From Microbacterium sp. MYb66 (lineage in GTDB: Bacteria; Actinomycetota; Actinomycetes; Actinomycetales; Microbacteriaceae), in contig NZ_PCOV01000004.1 of assembly GCF_002979435.1 (NCBI RefSeq), positions 62,001 to 126,000 on the forward strand: a DNA stretch of 64,000 bases, given 5' to 3'. The translations under genes and the position numbers were made by a program. The notes beneath the pieces are model-generated. The model searched no databases and was not told where the DNA came from. It saw nothing but the letters and a program-made list of their open reading frames with translations. Positions 40,906-50,268 of this stretch are shown in pieces; the first letter of the stretch is position 1; every line of letters begins with the position of its first letter.

Positions 40906-42231
40906 TCAGTGGAACTGCGCGGCTTCGGTGGAGCCGGCGAGGGCGAGGGTCGCGCTTTCGGGGTTGAGCGCGGTGGAGATGACGTCGAAGTATCCGGTAC
41001 CCGCCTCGCGCTGGTGCTTGGTGGCGGTGTACCCGTCGGCTTCGGCGGCGAACTCGGCTTCCTGCAGCTCGACGTACGCGCTCATGGCGCGATCGGCGTA
41101 GCCGCGGGCGAGGTCGAACATCGAGTAGTTCAGGGCGTGGAAGCCGGCCAGCGTGATGAACTGGAACTTGTAGCCGAGGTCGGACAGCTCCTGTTGGAAC
41201 GTCGCGATCTCGGCGTCCGACAGATGGCGCTTCCAGTTGAAGCTCGGGGAGCAGTTGTACGCCAGGAGCTTGCCGGGGAACTGCGCGTGGACGGCTGCGG
41301 CGAACGCGCGGGCGAGTTCGATGTCCGGCTCACCCGTCTCGACCCAGATCAGGTCGGCGTAGGGCGCGAAGGCGAGGCCTCGACTGATGACCGATTCCAG
41401 GCCGGGGCGGATGCGGTAGAAGCCCTCGGTGGTGCGCTCGCCGGTGGTGAACTGCTGGTCGCGCTCGTCGACATCGCTGGTGAGCAGGTCGGCGGCGAGA
41501 GCATCCGTGCGGGCGATGATGACGGTCGGCACTCCCGCGACGTCGGCCGCGAGGCGGGCCGCGTTCAGGGTGCGGATGTGCTGCTGAGTGGGCACGAGCA
41601 CCTTGCCGCCGAGGTGGCCGCACTTCTTCTCGCTCGCCAGCTGGTCTTCCCAATGGATGCCGGCTGCTCCCGACTGGATGAGCGACTGCGCGAGCTCGTA
41701 CGCGTTCAGCGGTCCGCCGAAGCCGGCCTCGGCGTCGGCGACGATCGGCGCCAGCCAGTCCTGCGTGACCTCGCCCTCCGCGTGCTCGAGCTGGTCCTGG
41801 CGGATCAGCGCGTTGTTGATGCGACGCACGACCGCCGGCACGGAGTTCGCGGGGTAGAGCGACTGGTCGGGGTAGGTCTGGCCGGCGAGGTTGCCGTCGG
41901 CGGCGACCTGCCATCCCGAGAGGTAGATGGCCTTGAGTCCGGCGCGCACCTGCTGCACGGCCTGGCCGCCGGTGTAGGCGCCGAGCGCCCGGACGTAGTC
42001 CTCGGTGTGCAGGAGGTTCCAGAGGTTCTCGGCTCCGCGGTGCGCGAGCGTGGACTCCTCTCGGACCGACCCGCGGATGCGGATGACGTCTTCGGCCGAG
42101 TAGGTGCGCTCGACGCCGTCCCAGCGGGGATCGGTGTCCCAGATCTCCTGGAGCTCGGCGGCCGTCTGAACCTGGTCGCCGGCTCGCAGACCGGCGGGGC
42201 GGGGCGTCGGGGTGTGGGCGGTGTGCGTCAT
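40906..42231 (-). CDS. aceA: Isocitrate lyase
   Basis: 441 residues. Splits isocitrate into glyoxylate and succinate. The active-site [14 protein letters not shown] with catalytic Cys is intact, and WETDSP-type and NCSPSFNW segments are present. The ATG at 42231 has GGAGA upstream; the frame stays open further upstream into the intergenic region, without a Shine-Dalgarno. It is divergent from a RamB-like regulator, the known regulator of these genes in Corynebacterium. Confidence 0.97.
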   Translation of the reverse strand: MTHTAHTPTPRPAGLRAGDQVQTAAELQEIWDTDPRWDGVERTYSAEDVIRIRGSVREESTLAHRGAENLWNLLHTEDYVRALGAYTGGQAVQQVRAGLKAIYLSGWQVAADGNLAGQTYPDQSLYPANSVPAVVRRINNALIRQDQLEHAEGEVTQDWLAPIVADAEAGFGGPLNAYELAQSLIQSGAAGIHWEDQLASEKKCGHLGGKVLVPTQQHIRTLNAARLAADVAGVPTVIIARTDALAADLLTSDVDERDQQFTTGERTTEGFYRIRPGLESVISRGLAFAPYADLIWVETGEPDIELARAFAAAVHAQFPGKLLAYNCSPSFNWKRHLSDAEIATFQQELSDLGYKFQFITLAGFHALNYSMFDLARGYADRAMSAYVELQEAEFAAEADGYTATKHQREAGTGYFDVISTALNPESATLALAGSTEAAQFH

Positions 42232-42343
42232 GGTCTCTCCTCGGTGGATCCGGCGGCTGTGCCGGTGTGGCGTGGTTCCACTGTGAGTGAAGTTCGTCAG
42301 GTCGAACGACCGATTCCGAGGAGAAGATCGGCCGAACTTCTGT

Positions 42344-42356
42344 TTCTGTGACAGAA
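42344..42356. promoter_or_regulatory. Palindrome overlapping the promoter of the RamB-like regulator
   Basis: TTCTGT-G-ACAGAA is a perfect 13-bp palindrome that overlaps the CAGAAT -10 box (42352-42357). CAGAAT ends 7 bases before the ATG at 42365, so the gene is probably leaderless and autoregulated at this site. GAAGTTCG (42286-42293) and CGAACTTC (about 42333-42340) form a second, wider inverted repeat in the same region. Confidence 0.5.
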
Positions 42357-42364
42357 TCACCGCC

Positions 42365-43816
42365 ATGAGCACCATCGACGTTGCAGAAGAGACCGACGCC
42401 CTCACGATCGGTCGCCGCATCCGGCAGCTGCGGACCGCACGGGGGATGACGCTCGACGACCTCGCCTCGGCCGTCGACCGCGCCCCGAGTCAGATGTCGA
42501 TGATCGAGACGGGCAAGCGCGAGCCCAAGCTGACGCAGCTGCAGGCGATCGCCCGAGCCCTGGGCGTGACGATCGACGCCCTGCTGGAGGGGGAGCCGCT
42601 CGACGAACGCAGCGCGATCGAGATCGCCCTGGAGCGCGCGATGAAGGGCCAGACGTTCCAGGCGTTGGGCATCGAGCCGTTCCGCATCGCGAAGACCCTG
42701 CCGACGGATGCTCTGAAGGCCCTGCTCGCGCTGCACGGCGAGATCGACCGGCTCAGGGATGAACGGGCGGCGACCCCCGAAGAGGCGCGGCGGGCCAACG
42801 TCGAGCTGCGGCATCTGATGCGGCGGCAGGACAACCACTTCGCCGATCTGGAGACGAAGGCCGCGGAGATCCTCGCCGCGGTCGGGCATCCCGGCGGGCC
42901 GCTGACCCAGCGCACCGCCTCCGAGATCGCCGCCTATCTCGGCTTCACGCTGCACTACGCGCCGGACCTGCCGCAGACGACCCGGAGCGTGGCCGACCTC
43001 GCGAACGGGCGGCTCTACCTGTCGAGCCGGGTGCCGGCGAAGGGGGATGCCCGCACCGCGGTGCTGCAGGCGCTGTCGAGCCGGATCCTCGGGCACTCCG
43101 AGCCGCGCAGCTACGCCGAGTTCCTGCGGCAGCGGGTGGAGACCAACTACCTGACCGGCGCGCTCCTCATCCCCGAGGCGCACGTCGTGCCCGCGTTGAA
43201 GGACGCCAAGCAGCGGCGTTCGATCTCGATCGAAGACCTGCGCGACGCCTACTCGGTGTCTTACGAGACGGCGGCGCATCGCTTCACGAACCTCGCGACG
43301 CGGCACCTCGACATCCCCGTCCACTTCCTCAAGGTGCACGAGTCGGGCACGATCACGAAGGCGTACGAGAACGACGACGTGAACTTCCCGACCGACCGGC
43401 TCGGCGCCATCGAAGGGCAGATGTGCTGCCGCAAGTGGACGTCGCGGGTCGTGTTCGACGAGGACGATCGCTTCAACCCGTACTACCAGTACACCGACAC
43501 CGGCAACGGCACGTACTGGTGCACCGCACGGGTGGAGTCGTCGAGCGAGGGGCTGCACTCGGTGAGCGTCGGGGTGCGCTTCGACGACACCAAGTGGTTC
43601 GTGGGGCGCGACACCTCGCACCGGGGCGTCTCGAAGCACTCGGTCGAGGTGTGCTGCCGCCGGGCGCCCGCCGATCTGGAGGAGCGTTGGCGCGAGAACT
43701 CCTGGCCGAACGTGAAGACTCCGCGCACGCTGCTCGCGACTCTGCCGACGGGTTCCTTCCCCGGCGTCGACACCACCGACGTCTACGAGTTCCTGGAAGC
43801 CCATGCCCCGAGGTGA
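42365..43816 (+). CDS. RamB/ScfR-type transcriptional regulator
   Basis: 483 residues. N-terminal XRE helix-turn-helix ([40 protein letters not shown]), a central IrrE/peptidase-like domain, and a C-terminal ScfR (DUF2083) region with Cys residues ([25 protein letters not shown]). RamB in Corynebacterium glutamicum represses aceA, aceB and acetate genes, and the divergent aceA here fits the same role. The CxC-type cysteines may sense redox state or bind metal. Confidence 0.9.
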   Translation: MSTIDVAEETDALTIGRRIRQLRTARGMTLDDLASAVDRAPSQMSMIETGKREPKLTQLQAIARALGVTIDALLEGEPLDERSAIEIALERAMKGQTFQALGIEPFRIAKTLPTDALKALLALHGEIDRLRDERAATPEEARRANVELRHLMRRQDNHFADLETKAAEILAAVGHPGGPLTQRTASEIAAYLGFTLHYAPDLPQTTRSVADLANGRLYLSSRVPAKGDARTAVLQALSSRILGHSEPRSYAEFLRQRVETNYLTGALLIPEAHVVPALKDAKQRRSISIEDLRDAYSVSYETAAHRFTNLATRHLDIPVHFLKVHESGTITKAYENDDVNFPTDRLGAIEGQMCCRKWTSRVVFDEDDRFNPYYQYTDTGNGTYWCTARVESSSEGLHSVSVGVRFDDTKWFVGRDTSHRGVSKHSVEVCCRRAPADLEERWRENSWPNVKTPRTLLATLPTGSFPGVDTTDVYEFLEAHAPR

Positions 43817-43885
43817 GCAGTAGAGTTTTACGTTTTACCCCCGTGATACCGTCGTGGGATCACTGATCGATCCGGGGGATTCGCC

Positions 43886-44371
43886 ATGCTCGCTCGCAAG
43901 AAGACCGCCTTTCTCGGCTCCGCCGTCGTGGCGCTCGCTCTGTCTCTGGCGGGTGCGACGAGCGCTCAGGGAGCAGCCGGGCCGATGGCCGACCTGACGG
44001 GCGCGGTGGTCTCCGGCGCGGTGGTCTCGGGCGAGAAGGTCGCGGCGGCGGCCGACGGACTCGATCCCCGGCTCGCCTCCGCGACGGATCTGGAACTGGT
44101 GTCGCTGCTCTTGACCGGGAGCGGCGCTCTCGCCGATGCTCATCCCGAGCTGGTCACGGAGTTCGGACTCCGTGTGCTGACGGCGGAGAAGGCGGCCGCG
44201 ATGGTTCCCGTCGCGGAGCAGTTCCTCGCGACGCATCCTGTCTTCACCACGACCTGGGCGCCGGCGATCAGGAGTGCGGACCCTCTTCTGGTCGACCAGG
44301 GGATCAACGGATTCATGACCGATTTCATGGACTACGTGGCGCGTTCCTGCCGCCCCTCCTGCACCGCCTGA
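43886..44371 (+). CDS. Small secreted protein, possibly SdpC-like
   Basis: 161 residues. A Sec signal peptide (RKK, then FLGSAVVALALSLAGATSAQGA) is followed by a repeated VVSGAVVSGEKVAAA stretch and a mostly helical domain. The C-terminus ends RSCRPSCTA with two Cys four residues apart. The overall plan (signal peptide, DLDPRL-like segment, C-terminal Cys pair) recalls SdpC-type sporulation-delaying toxin precursors, but similarity by eye is weak and no SdpAB-like genes are near. GGGGG precedes the ATG. A RamB-like gene lies upstream and the rca operator downstream. Confidence 0.6.
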   Translation: MLARKKTAFLGSAVVALALSLAGATSAQGAAGPMADLTGAVVSGAVVSGEKVAAAADGLDPRLASATDLELVSLLLTGSGALADAHPELVTEFGLRVLTAEKAAAMVPVAEQFLATHPVFTTTWAPAIRSADPLLVDQGINGFMTDFMDYVARSCRPSCTA

Positions 44372-44439
44372 GGTCGCCCGCCGCGCGTTCGTCGCGAAGC
44401 CGTGCAGGCGCGAGCCCTCGACCCGGCTTCGTCAACATT

Positions 44440-44445
44440 TAGTTT
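44440..44445 (+). promoter_or_regulatory. Possible -10 box of the rca transporter operon
   Basis: TAGTTT lies just upstream of the palindromic operator at 44455-44470. No good -35 box is seen, so an activator or weak promoter is possible. Confidence 0.35.
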
Positions 44446-44454
44446 GATCTTGCT

Positions 44455-44470
44455 TAGTCAATCTTGACTA
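44455..44470. promoter_or_regulatory. rca operator 1
   Basis: TAGTCAA-TC-TTGACTA, a perfect 16-bp inverted repeat 49 bases before the ABC substrate-binding protein ATG. The same palindrome with spacer AG lies before rcaB. It is the likely binding site of the locus's PadR regulator. Confidence 0.7.
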
Positions 44471-44519
44471 TGTTACTTTCGACGAGCCATCAATGACGAA
44501 CGGCCGAGAAGGGACCCTC

Positions 44520-45623
44520 ATGGCTACTTCCTCTGCGGAAACCCGATTCCGCATCACTGCCACCCTGACGTGCGTTCTCGCCGCCACGCTGACGCTCGGA
44601 GCATGTTCCGCGCAGACGCCAGGCGGCGATTCCGCCCCCACGAGTGCGAGCGACACCGACGCCTGCAAGCGCAATCAGGATGCCGGCACCATCACCTACA
44701 TCTCCGGCTACGGCTACTCCGCCAGCGCCGGTCAGCTCGACGTGTTCCTCGCCGAGGAGCTGGGCTACTTCGACGACCTCTGCCTCGATGTCGAGATCAA
44801 CGCCTCCGGTGCGAACGGGCAGCAGCTCGTGGCATCCGGTCAGGCGCAGTTCACGGCGCTCGGCTCCGCATCCGACGTGATGCTGGCGGCGGCGAACAGC
44901 AAGAACCTCACGGCGGTCGCCACCTACGGCACCACCCCGCCGTTCTCGATCTTCGGCAACGAGAAGCTCGAGAGCCTCACGGACCTCGAGGGCGGCTCGC
45001 TCGGGTACTTCATCAACCTGACCCCGATCGCCTCGGCCATGCTCGACGAGGCCGGCGTCGACGTGTCGAAGGTCGAGATGGTCAAGATGACCAACTACGA
45101 CCCCACCGTGGTCGTGCGCGAGCAGGTCGACGCGATCGTCGGCTACGCCTCCAACCAGCCGCAGTCGCTGAAGGCGCAGGATCTGCCGTTCAGCGAGTTC
45201 CTCCCCGCCGACCTCGGCGTCGAGGGCACCTACAACGTGATGGAGGTCAACTCCCGCTTCCTCGATGAGCACCGCGAGGTCGCCGCCGACTTCATGCGCG
45301 CGAGCCTCAAGGCGCTGCAGTACTGCCTCGACGAGTCGGATGCCTGCATCGACAAACTCGCGAAGCTGGCCGAGGACAACAACCAGGGCGCCGCGTTCCC
45401 GCGCGACCAGCTCGCTCGCACCTGGGAGGTGGAGTCCGCCTGGGTCCGCGAGAGCGCCGGTGGCAACCCGGGTGTGCAGACCGAGGCCATGTGGGAGCCG
45501 GAGTACGCGCTCGTGAAGAAGTACGGCGACGTCAAGGAGCTTCCCGCCATCGCCGACATGATGGACGCCGACCTGGTCGCCGACCTGTACGACGGCGACA
45601 CCCTGACGTGGCCGGCGAAGTGA
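44520..45623 (+). CDS. ABC transporter substrate-binding lipoprotein, probably for riboflavin
   Basis: 367 residues. Lipobox LGAC at 26-29 (Cys29) after a short signal sequence. The rest looks like the NMT1/THI5-SsuA type of binding protein (ELGYFDDLCLDVEINASGANGQQLVASGQAQF, PPFSIFGNEKLESLTDLEGGSLGYF). RibY-type riboflavin carriers belong to the same superfamily. The ATG at 44520 has GAAGGGA at proper spacing; an upstream in-frame ATG at 44493 lacks one. It heads the rca operon with the ATPase and permease genes, so riboflavin or a flavin is the inferred ligand. Confidence 0.85.
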   Translation: MATSSAETRFRITATLTCVLAATLTLGACSAQTPGGDSAPTSASDTDACKRNQDAGTITYISGYGYSASAGQLDVFLAEELGYFDDLCLDVEINASGANGQQLVASGQAQFTALGSASDVMLAAANSKNLTAVATYGTTPPFSIFGNEKLESLTDLEGGSLGYFINLTPIASAMLDEAGVDVSKVEMVKMTNYDPTVVVREQVDAIVGYASNQPQSLKAQDLPFSEFLPADLGVEGTYNVMEVNSRFLDEHREVAADFMRASLKALQYCLDESDACIDKLAKLAEDNNQGAAFPRDQLARTWEVESAWVRESAGGNPGVQTEAMWEPEYALVKKYGDVKELPAIADMMDADLVADLYDGDTLTWPAK

Positions 45624-46420
45624 TGGCGGCCGCACACGGAGCAGGCGTCGAGGTCAGGGGCGTCTCCAAGTCCTTCGGCGTCGACGGTGCTCAGGTCACG
45701 GTGCTCGACGACGTGAGCCTGACGATCGGCATGGGCGAGTTCGTGTCGGTGATCGGTCCGAGCGGCTGCGGCAAGTCCACGCTGCTCAAGGTCGTCGCCG
45801 GGCTCCTCGATGCCGACTCCGGCACCGTCACGATCGACGGCGAGAGCGTCACTGCGGCCTCGCGCGACAAGAAGATCGGCCTCGTGCCGCAGTCGCCCGC
45901 CCTCCTGCCGTGGAAGACGGTGCGTGAGAACGTCGAGCTGCCGGTGCGCATCAACGCCAAGGCGAACACCGGGCGAGCGCTGCGCGATCCCGCGGAGCTG
46001 CTGGCGACCTTCGGCCTCGGTCAGGCGATGACGAAGTACCCCGGTCAGCTGTCCGGCGGCATGCAGCAGCGCGCCGCGATCGCCAGGGCGTTCGTGTTCG
46101 ACCCGGCCATCATGCTGATGGACGAGCCGTTCTCGGCACTCGACGAGATGAACCGCGACCTGCAGCGGATCGCGCTGTTGGAGTTCTGGCAGTCGAACCG
46201 CAAGGCGGTCATGTTCGTCACGCACTCGGTGCCGGAGGCGATCATGCTCTCCGACCGCATCGTCGTGATGGCCGCCCACCCCGGGCGCATCGCCCAGGTG
46301 ATCGACGTGAACCTCCCGCGGCCGCGCACCGAGGAGGCCTACGCGACGGACGAGTTCCGCGAACTGGAAGCAGTCGTGCGCGGTGCGCTGCGCGCGCAGA
46401 CGGAGAAGGCCCATGTCTGA
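45623..46420 (+). CDS. ABC transporter ATPase (flavin/riboflavin import)
   Basis: 265 residues. Walker A GPSGCGKST near residue 47, Q-loop, signature LSGGMQQR near residue 145 and Walker B IMLMDEPFSALDE. It belongs to the SsuB/TauB-like ATPases that pair with NMT1-type binding proteins. The ATG overlaps the stop of the binding-protein gene, and it overlaps the permease gene by 8 bases. Confidence 0.92.
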   Translation: MAAAHGAGVEVRGVSKSFGVDGAQVTVLDDVSLTIGMGEFVSVIGPSGCGKSTLLKVVAGLLDADSGTVTIDGESVTAASRDKKIGLVPQSPALLPWKTVRENVELPVRINAKANTGRALRDPAELLATFGLGQAMTKYPGQLSGGMQQRAAIARAFVFDPAIMLMDEPFSALDEMNRDLQRIALLEFWQSNRKAVMFVTHSVPEAIMLSDRIVVMAAHPGRIAQVIDVNLPRPRTEEAYATDEFRELEAVVRGALRAQTEKAHV

Positions 46421-47261
46421 GCTGACGATGAGAGACACGACCGCGACCCTCGCGACCGCTCGACTGAGATCCCAACCGCGCCGCGGCGCCCCGCCCTGGC
46501 TGCGCTGGGGAGCGTGGGGTCCGACCCTGATCACCTTCGTGATCGCGGCGCTGCTGTGGCAGGTCGTGGCATGGACCAACCCGTACGTGCTCCCGACCCT
46601 GGAAGCCATCGGCGGAAGCCTCGTCGACGATGCCGGCATGTACTGGTCGAACTTCCTCGTCACGCTGCTCGAAGTCGTGGTCGGTGCCTCCGCCGGCATC
46701 CTCGCCGGGTTCCTGCTGGCGGTGATCATGGCCGAGTTCCAGATCATCGAGCGGGCCGTGATGCCGCTCGTGATCATCGTGATGGTCACCCCGATCGTGG
46801 CGATCGCCCCGGCGCTGGTCGTGGCCTTCGGCTTCGGAATGGTGCCGAAGTTCATCGTGACCGGGCTCGTGGTGTTCTTCCCGATGCTCGTGAACTCGCT
46901 GGCCGGTCTCCGCGACGTCGATCAGAAGGCGATGGACGTCTTCAGGACGCTGCATGCCTCGCGGTGGGAGATCTTCCGTGAGCTGCGGTTCCCCGGGAGC
47001 ATGCCGTACGTGTTCGCGGGTCTGCGCATCGCCCTGCCGCTCGCAGTGGTCGGCGCCGCGGTCGCCGAGTTCGTCGCGGCAGGACAGCAGGCCGGTCTCG
47101 GCTCGCTCGTCACCACCTCTGCTGCACAGGCGAACCTGCCCGTCACCTGGGCCAGCATCGCCCTGCTGTGCCTCCTCGGTGTGCTCCTGATCATCGTCCT
47201 CGCCCTGGTGCGCAAGCGCGTGCTCTGGTGGAGCGACGGCGAGGTCACGGCCAAGGGCTGA
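46413..47261 (+). CDS. ABC transporter permease (flavin/riboflavin import)
   Basis: 282 residues with six hydrophobic segments. The EAA-type loop (ALRDVDQKAMDVFRTLHASRWEIF, near residues 168-190) marks a BPD-type inner-membrane permease. The ATG at 46413 has GGAGAAGGCC. It completes the ABC importer with the two upstream genes. Confidence 0.9.
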   Translation: MSELTMRDTTATLATARLRSQPRRGAPPWLRWGAWGPTLITFVIAALLWQVVAWTNPYVLPTLEAIGGSLVDDAGMYWSNFLVTLLEVVVGASAGILAGFLLAVIMAEFQIIERAVMPLVIIVMVTPIVAIAPALVVAFGFGMVPKFIVTGLVVFFPMLVNSLAGLRDVDQKAMDVFRTLHASRWEIFRELRFPGSMPYVFAGLRIALPLAVVGAAVAEFVAAGQQAGLGSLVTTSAAQANLPVTWASIALLCLLGVLLIIVLALVRKRVLWWSDGEVTAKG

Positions 47262-47275
47262 CGCGGCATCCGGAT

Positions 47276-47305
47276 CCCGGGACGGCCGCCCCCACCCGTC
47301 CCGGG
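47276..47305 (+). terminator. Hairpin between the transporter genes and rcaE
   Basis: CCCGGGACGG (47276-47285) pairs perfectly with CCGTCCCGGG (47296-47305). There is no T-run. It may cause partial termination between import and catabolic genes or stabilise upstream mRNA. Confidence 0.5.
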
Positions 47306-47371
47306 GTTCCTCCGGCGTGCCCGGAATCACTCGAGAACGACCAGAACCACCCACAAGGAAGGCACCCGCAC

Positions 47372-48751
47372 ATGACCGATCAGAACACCGTCAAGCAGCT
47401 GCGTCTCGGCCTCTTCGAGAACGCCCAGGCCAACGACTCCGGCACCGCGACCTGGCGGCACCCCGACAACGGGCGCTACCTGTTCGACAAGCTCGAGTAC
47501 TGGCGCGACACCGCGCGGATGGTCGAGGACGCCGGGTTCGACTTCCTGTTCCTCGCCGATGCCTGGGGCTGGGCCGACGTCGCGGGCGAGCGTCCCGACA
47601 TCTGCTCGGTCGAGGGCCTCGACCTGCCGCGGCTCGATCCGGCGATCATCCTCGCCGCCCTCATCCCCGAGACGACGCGGCTGGGTCTCGTCGCCACCGG
47701 CTCGACCCTGCTCGAGCCTCCCTATTCCTTCGCCCGCCGGATGGCGACGCTCGACATCCTCTCCGGCGGCCGTATCGGCTGGAACGTGGTCACCACGGGC
47801 ACGGCCGACACCGCGGTGCAGGGCTTCGGGGTGCCGATGGTCGGTCACGACGACCGCTACCTCATGGCCGACGACTTCATGCAGGTCGTCTACAAGCTGT
47901 GGGAGCAGGCGTGGGAGGAGGGGGCCCTGGAGCGCGACAAGGCCGGCCGTTTCGCCGATCCCTCGAAGGTGCACCGCATCGCTCACGACGGCCCCTACTT
48001 CCGCTCGCACGGCTACGGCAACACGTCGCGCTCGCCGCAGGGAACTCCGGTGCTGTTCCAGGCGGGCGCATCGCCGGCCGGCCGCGAGTTCGGCGGCAAG
48101 CACGGTGAGGCGATCTTCGTCGGCAGCGGCTCCGTCGAGCAGCTCCGAGCGCACTCTTCCGCGATCCGCGAGGAGGCCGTGAAGAACGGCCGTGGAGCCG
48201 ACGAGGTCAAGATCATGTCGGCGTTCGCCGCGATCGTCGGCAGCACGGAGGAAGAGGCGCAGCGCAAGTACTCCGAGGTCGCCGACGCGCAGAACCCCGA
48301 CGTCACCGTCGCCTCCTACGCGTGGTTCACGGGCCTCGACCTGTCGGCGTACGCGCCGAACACGCCGATGTCCGAGTTGAGCACCGAGCTGTCGCAGACC
48401 CAGGTCGCCCGCTTCGCCGACAAGACGGTCGGCGACGTTCTCGGAGACTGGCACGCGCACGGTGTCGGCGCCCGCCCGATCGTGGGCACACCCGAGCAGG
48501 TGGCTGACCGGATGATCGAGCTCGCCGACGGCGCCGACCTCGACGGGTTCCTCTTCGCTCCCGTCATCCCGCCGGCATCGACGGTCGATTTCATCGAGCA
48601 CGTGCTGCCGATCCTCAAGGAGCGCGGCGCGATCGTCGAGCCCTCCGCCGAGCCGCAGTCGCTGCGTGAGCGCCTGATCGGCACGCCCACGCCGGCGCTC
48701 GCCGATTCGCACACCGGATCGCAGCACCGGCGGACGATGTCGCGTGTCTGA
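47372..48751 (+). CDS. rcaE: RcaE-like flavin-dependent riboflavin lyase (LLM family)
   Basis: 459 residues. A bacterial-luciferase/LLM-family flavin enzyme of the nitrilotriacetate-monooxygenase branch (ENAQANDSGTATWRHPDN, LADAWGWADVAGERPDICSVEGLDLPRLDP, GRIGWNVVTTGTADTAVQGFG). In Microbacterium maritypicum G10 RcaE uses reduced flavin and oxygen to split riboflavin into lumichrome and ribose. The identification rests on the family plus the exact gene set around it (riboflavin kinase, flavin reductase, ribokinase). The Shine-Dalgarno is AAGGAAGG. It overlaps rcaD by 8 bases. Confidence 0.85.
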   Translation: MTDQNTVKQLRLGLFENAQANDSGTATWRHPDNGRYLFDKLEYWRDTARMVEDAGFDFLFLADAWGWADVAGERPDICSVEGLDLPRLDPAIILAALIPETTRLGLVATGSTLLEPPYSFARRMATLDILSGGRIGWNVVTTGTADTAVQGFGVPMVGHDDRYLMADDFMQVVYKLWEQAWEEGALERDKAGRFADPSKVHRIAHDGPYFRSHGYGNTSRSPQGTPVLFQAGASPAGREFGGKHGEAIFVGSGSVEQLRAHSSAIREEAVKNGRGADEVKIMSAFAAIVGSTEEEAQRKYSEVADAQNPDVTVASYAWFTGLDLSAYAPNTPMSELSTELSQTQVARFADKTVGDVLGDWHAHGVGARPIVGTPEQVADRMIELADGADLDGFLFAPVIPPASTVDFIEHVLPILKERGAIVEPSAEPQSLRERLIGTPTPALADSHTGSQHRRTMSRV

Positions 48752-49628
48752 CACCCTCGCCGGTGTCGCCGTCGTGGGGAGCGCGAACCTCGACCTCGTG
48801 GTCGAGGTCTCGCGCCCCCCACGCGTCGGCGAGACCCTCCTCGGACGAGCCGGCGGACGCTTCTCCGGAGGCAAGGGGCTGAATCAGGCCGTGGCGTCCG
48901 CGCGCAGCGGCGCCCCGACGCGGTTCTGCGCCATCGTCGGAGCGGATGAGGCCGCCGACGTGCTGCAGCAGACGTTGGCGGATGCCGGAGTCGTGGCGTC
49001 TCTCCGCCGCAGTGACGCCGCTCCGACCGGGGTTGCTCACGTGCTCGCCCTCGACGGCGGGGACAACAGCATCGTCGTCGCGGCCGGCGCCAACGCCGAC
49101 CTCGCGCCGGAAGACGCGGTCGCCGGGATCGCGGGAGCCGCGGTCGTGCTCGCGCAGCTGGAGGTGCCCGTCGAGAGCGTTGCAGCCGGACTGCGTGCGG
49201 GGCGAGCTGCAGGCGCACTGACGATCCTCAACGCCGCCCCCGCGCATGCCGCGACGATCGGGATGCTCGCCGACGTCGATGTTCTCGTGGTGAACGAGAC
49301 CGAGTGCACTGAGCTCGGCGGCATCGACCGGCTGCACGCGGCCGGTGCGCAGACGGTCGTCCTCACGCAGGGCGCCGGGGGAGTGACGCTCCATCGCTCG
49401 GGGAGGAGGTCCGTGCACGTCGCGGCCTTCCGGATCGATCCGGTCGACACGACCGGTGCCGGCGACGCGTTCTGCGGTGCGCTCGCCGCTGCGCTCTCCC
49501 AGGGAGAGCGGATCGAGGATGCTCTGGTCCGAGCCTGTGCGGCAGGAGCCGTCGTGGCTCAGCATCGCGGGGCGACCACCCCGGCGCTGACGCCCGGATC
49601 GATCGCGAGGCTCGTCGCCTCCCGCTGA
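48744..49628 (+). CDS. rcaD: Ribokinase of the riboflavin catabolic locus
   Basis: 294 residues. PfkB-family sugar kinase. The ribose-binding GGKGLNQAVASARSG is near residue 40, and the catalytic PfkB signature DTTGAGDAFCGALAAAL is near residue 235. It would phosphorylate the ribose released by RcaE to ribose 5-phosphate. The GTG start overlaps rcaE. It converges on padR 4 bases later. Confidence 0.9.
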   Translation: MSDTLAGVAVVGSANLDLVVEVSRPPRVGETLLGRAGGRFSGGKGLNQAVASARSGAPTRFCAIVGADEAADVLQQTLADAGVVASLRRSDAAPTGVAHVLALDGGDNSIVVAAGANADLAPEDAVAGIAGAAVVLAQLEVPVESVAAGLRAGRAAGALTILNAAPAHAATIGMLADVDVLVVNETECTELGGIDRLHAAGAQTVVLTQGAGGVTLHRSGRRSVHVAAFRIDPVDTTGAGDAFCGALAAALSQGERIEDALVRACAAGAVVAQHRGATTPALTPGSIARLVASR

Positions 49629-49632
49629 GTCG

Positions 49633-50232
49633 CTACTCCGCGGGGGCGGCGGCAGGTGCCGCCTCTTCCGTCTCGCCGGCGAACGTGTACTCCCCGCCGC
49701 GCAGACGCTCCAGAAGGTCGAGCAGCCACTGCTTCTCGGCCGTGAGCCGCGCCGTGGACAGGTCGAAGATCTCGCGCACGTACTTCGGGGTCGTCTCGGA
49801 GCGCAGCGTGTCCTGCACGTCGAAGCCGTTCTGCGTGACGATCGCGTCGCTCTTGATGAGGCGGTGCTCCAGACCGGCGATGACTTCCTGCCGACTCAGC
49901 ACGAACATGAAGGAGGCCACCGTCATGATCGCCTGGGTGTCGAAGGCCGCCACGTTCCAGAGGTTCTCGCGCAGCATCCGTTGCAGCTCCACCTCGCCGG
50001 ACGGCGTGATCCGGTAGGTCGTGCGCGCCGGGCGCTTGCCCTCGGCCTCGGTGCCGCTCTCGGCGATGTAGCCGTCGACCTCGAGGGCTCGCAGCGCGTT
50101 GTAGATCGACCCGGGCTGGATGTGCGCCCATTCGTCCACGTGCCAGGTCATGAGCTTGCGACGGAGGAAGTACCCGTGCACGGGCTGGAACTGCTTCACG
50201 GCGCCGAGGACGACGAGGCGGGTGGTCGACAT
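49633..50232 (-). CDS. PadR-family transcriptional regulator of the rca locus
   Basis: 199 residues. N-terminal winged helix (STTRLVVLGAVKQFQPVHGYFLRRKLMTW...WAHIQPGSIYNALRALEVDGYI) with the PadR signature ARTTYRITPSGEVEL, then a helical C-terminal domain that should bind a ligand and dimerise. Its position between the two rca operons and the shared palindrome make it the likely repressor, perhaps relieved by a flavin or lumichrome. A TAGCAT -10 box ends 7 bases before ATG 50232, hence the leaderless start; ATG 50241 would add three residues. Confidence 0.9.
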   Translation of the reverse strand: MSTTRLVVLGAVKQFQPVHGYFLRRKLMTWHVDEWAHIQPGSIYNALRALEVDGYIAESGTEAEGKRPARTTYRITPSGEVELQRMLRENLWNVAAFDTQAIMTVASFMFVLSRQEVIAGLEHRLIKSDAIVTQNGFDVQDTLRSETTPKYVREIFDLSTARLTAEKQWLLDLLERLRGGEYTFAGETEEAAPAAAPAE

Positions 50233-50239
50233 GCCCCTC

Positions 50240-50245
50240 ATGCTA
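50240..50245 (-). promoter_or_regulatory. -10 box of a leaderless padR transcript
   Basis: On the minus strand TAGCAT is followed by 7 bases and then the ATG at 50232. Confidence 0.5.
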
Positions 50246-50268
50246 ACGGCTGCGATCTCAGATTCCGG

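Noticed and set aside
44493..44519. Upstream ATG for the rca substrate-binding protein
   Set aside because: The ATG at 44520 has GAAGGGA at proper distance and gives a normal lipoprotein signal; the upstream one has neither.
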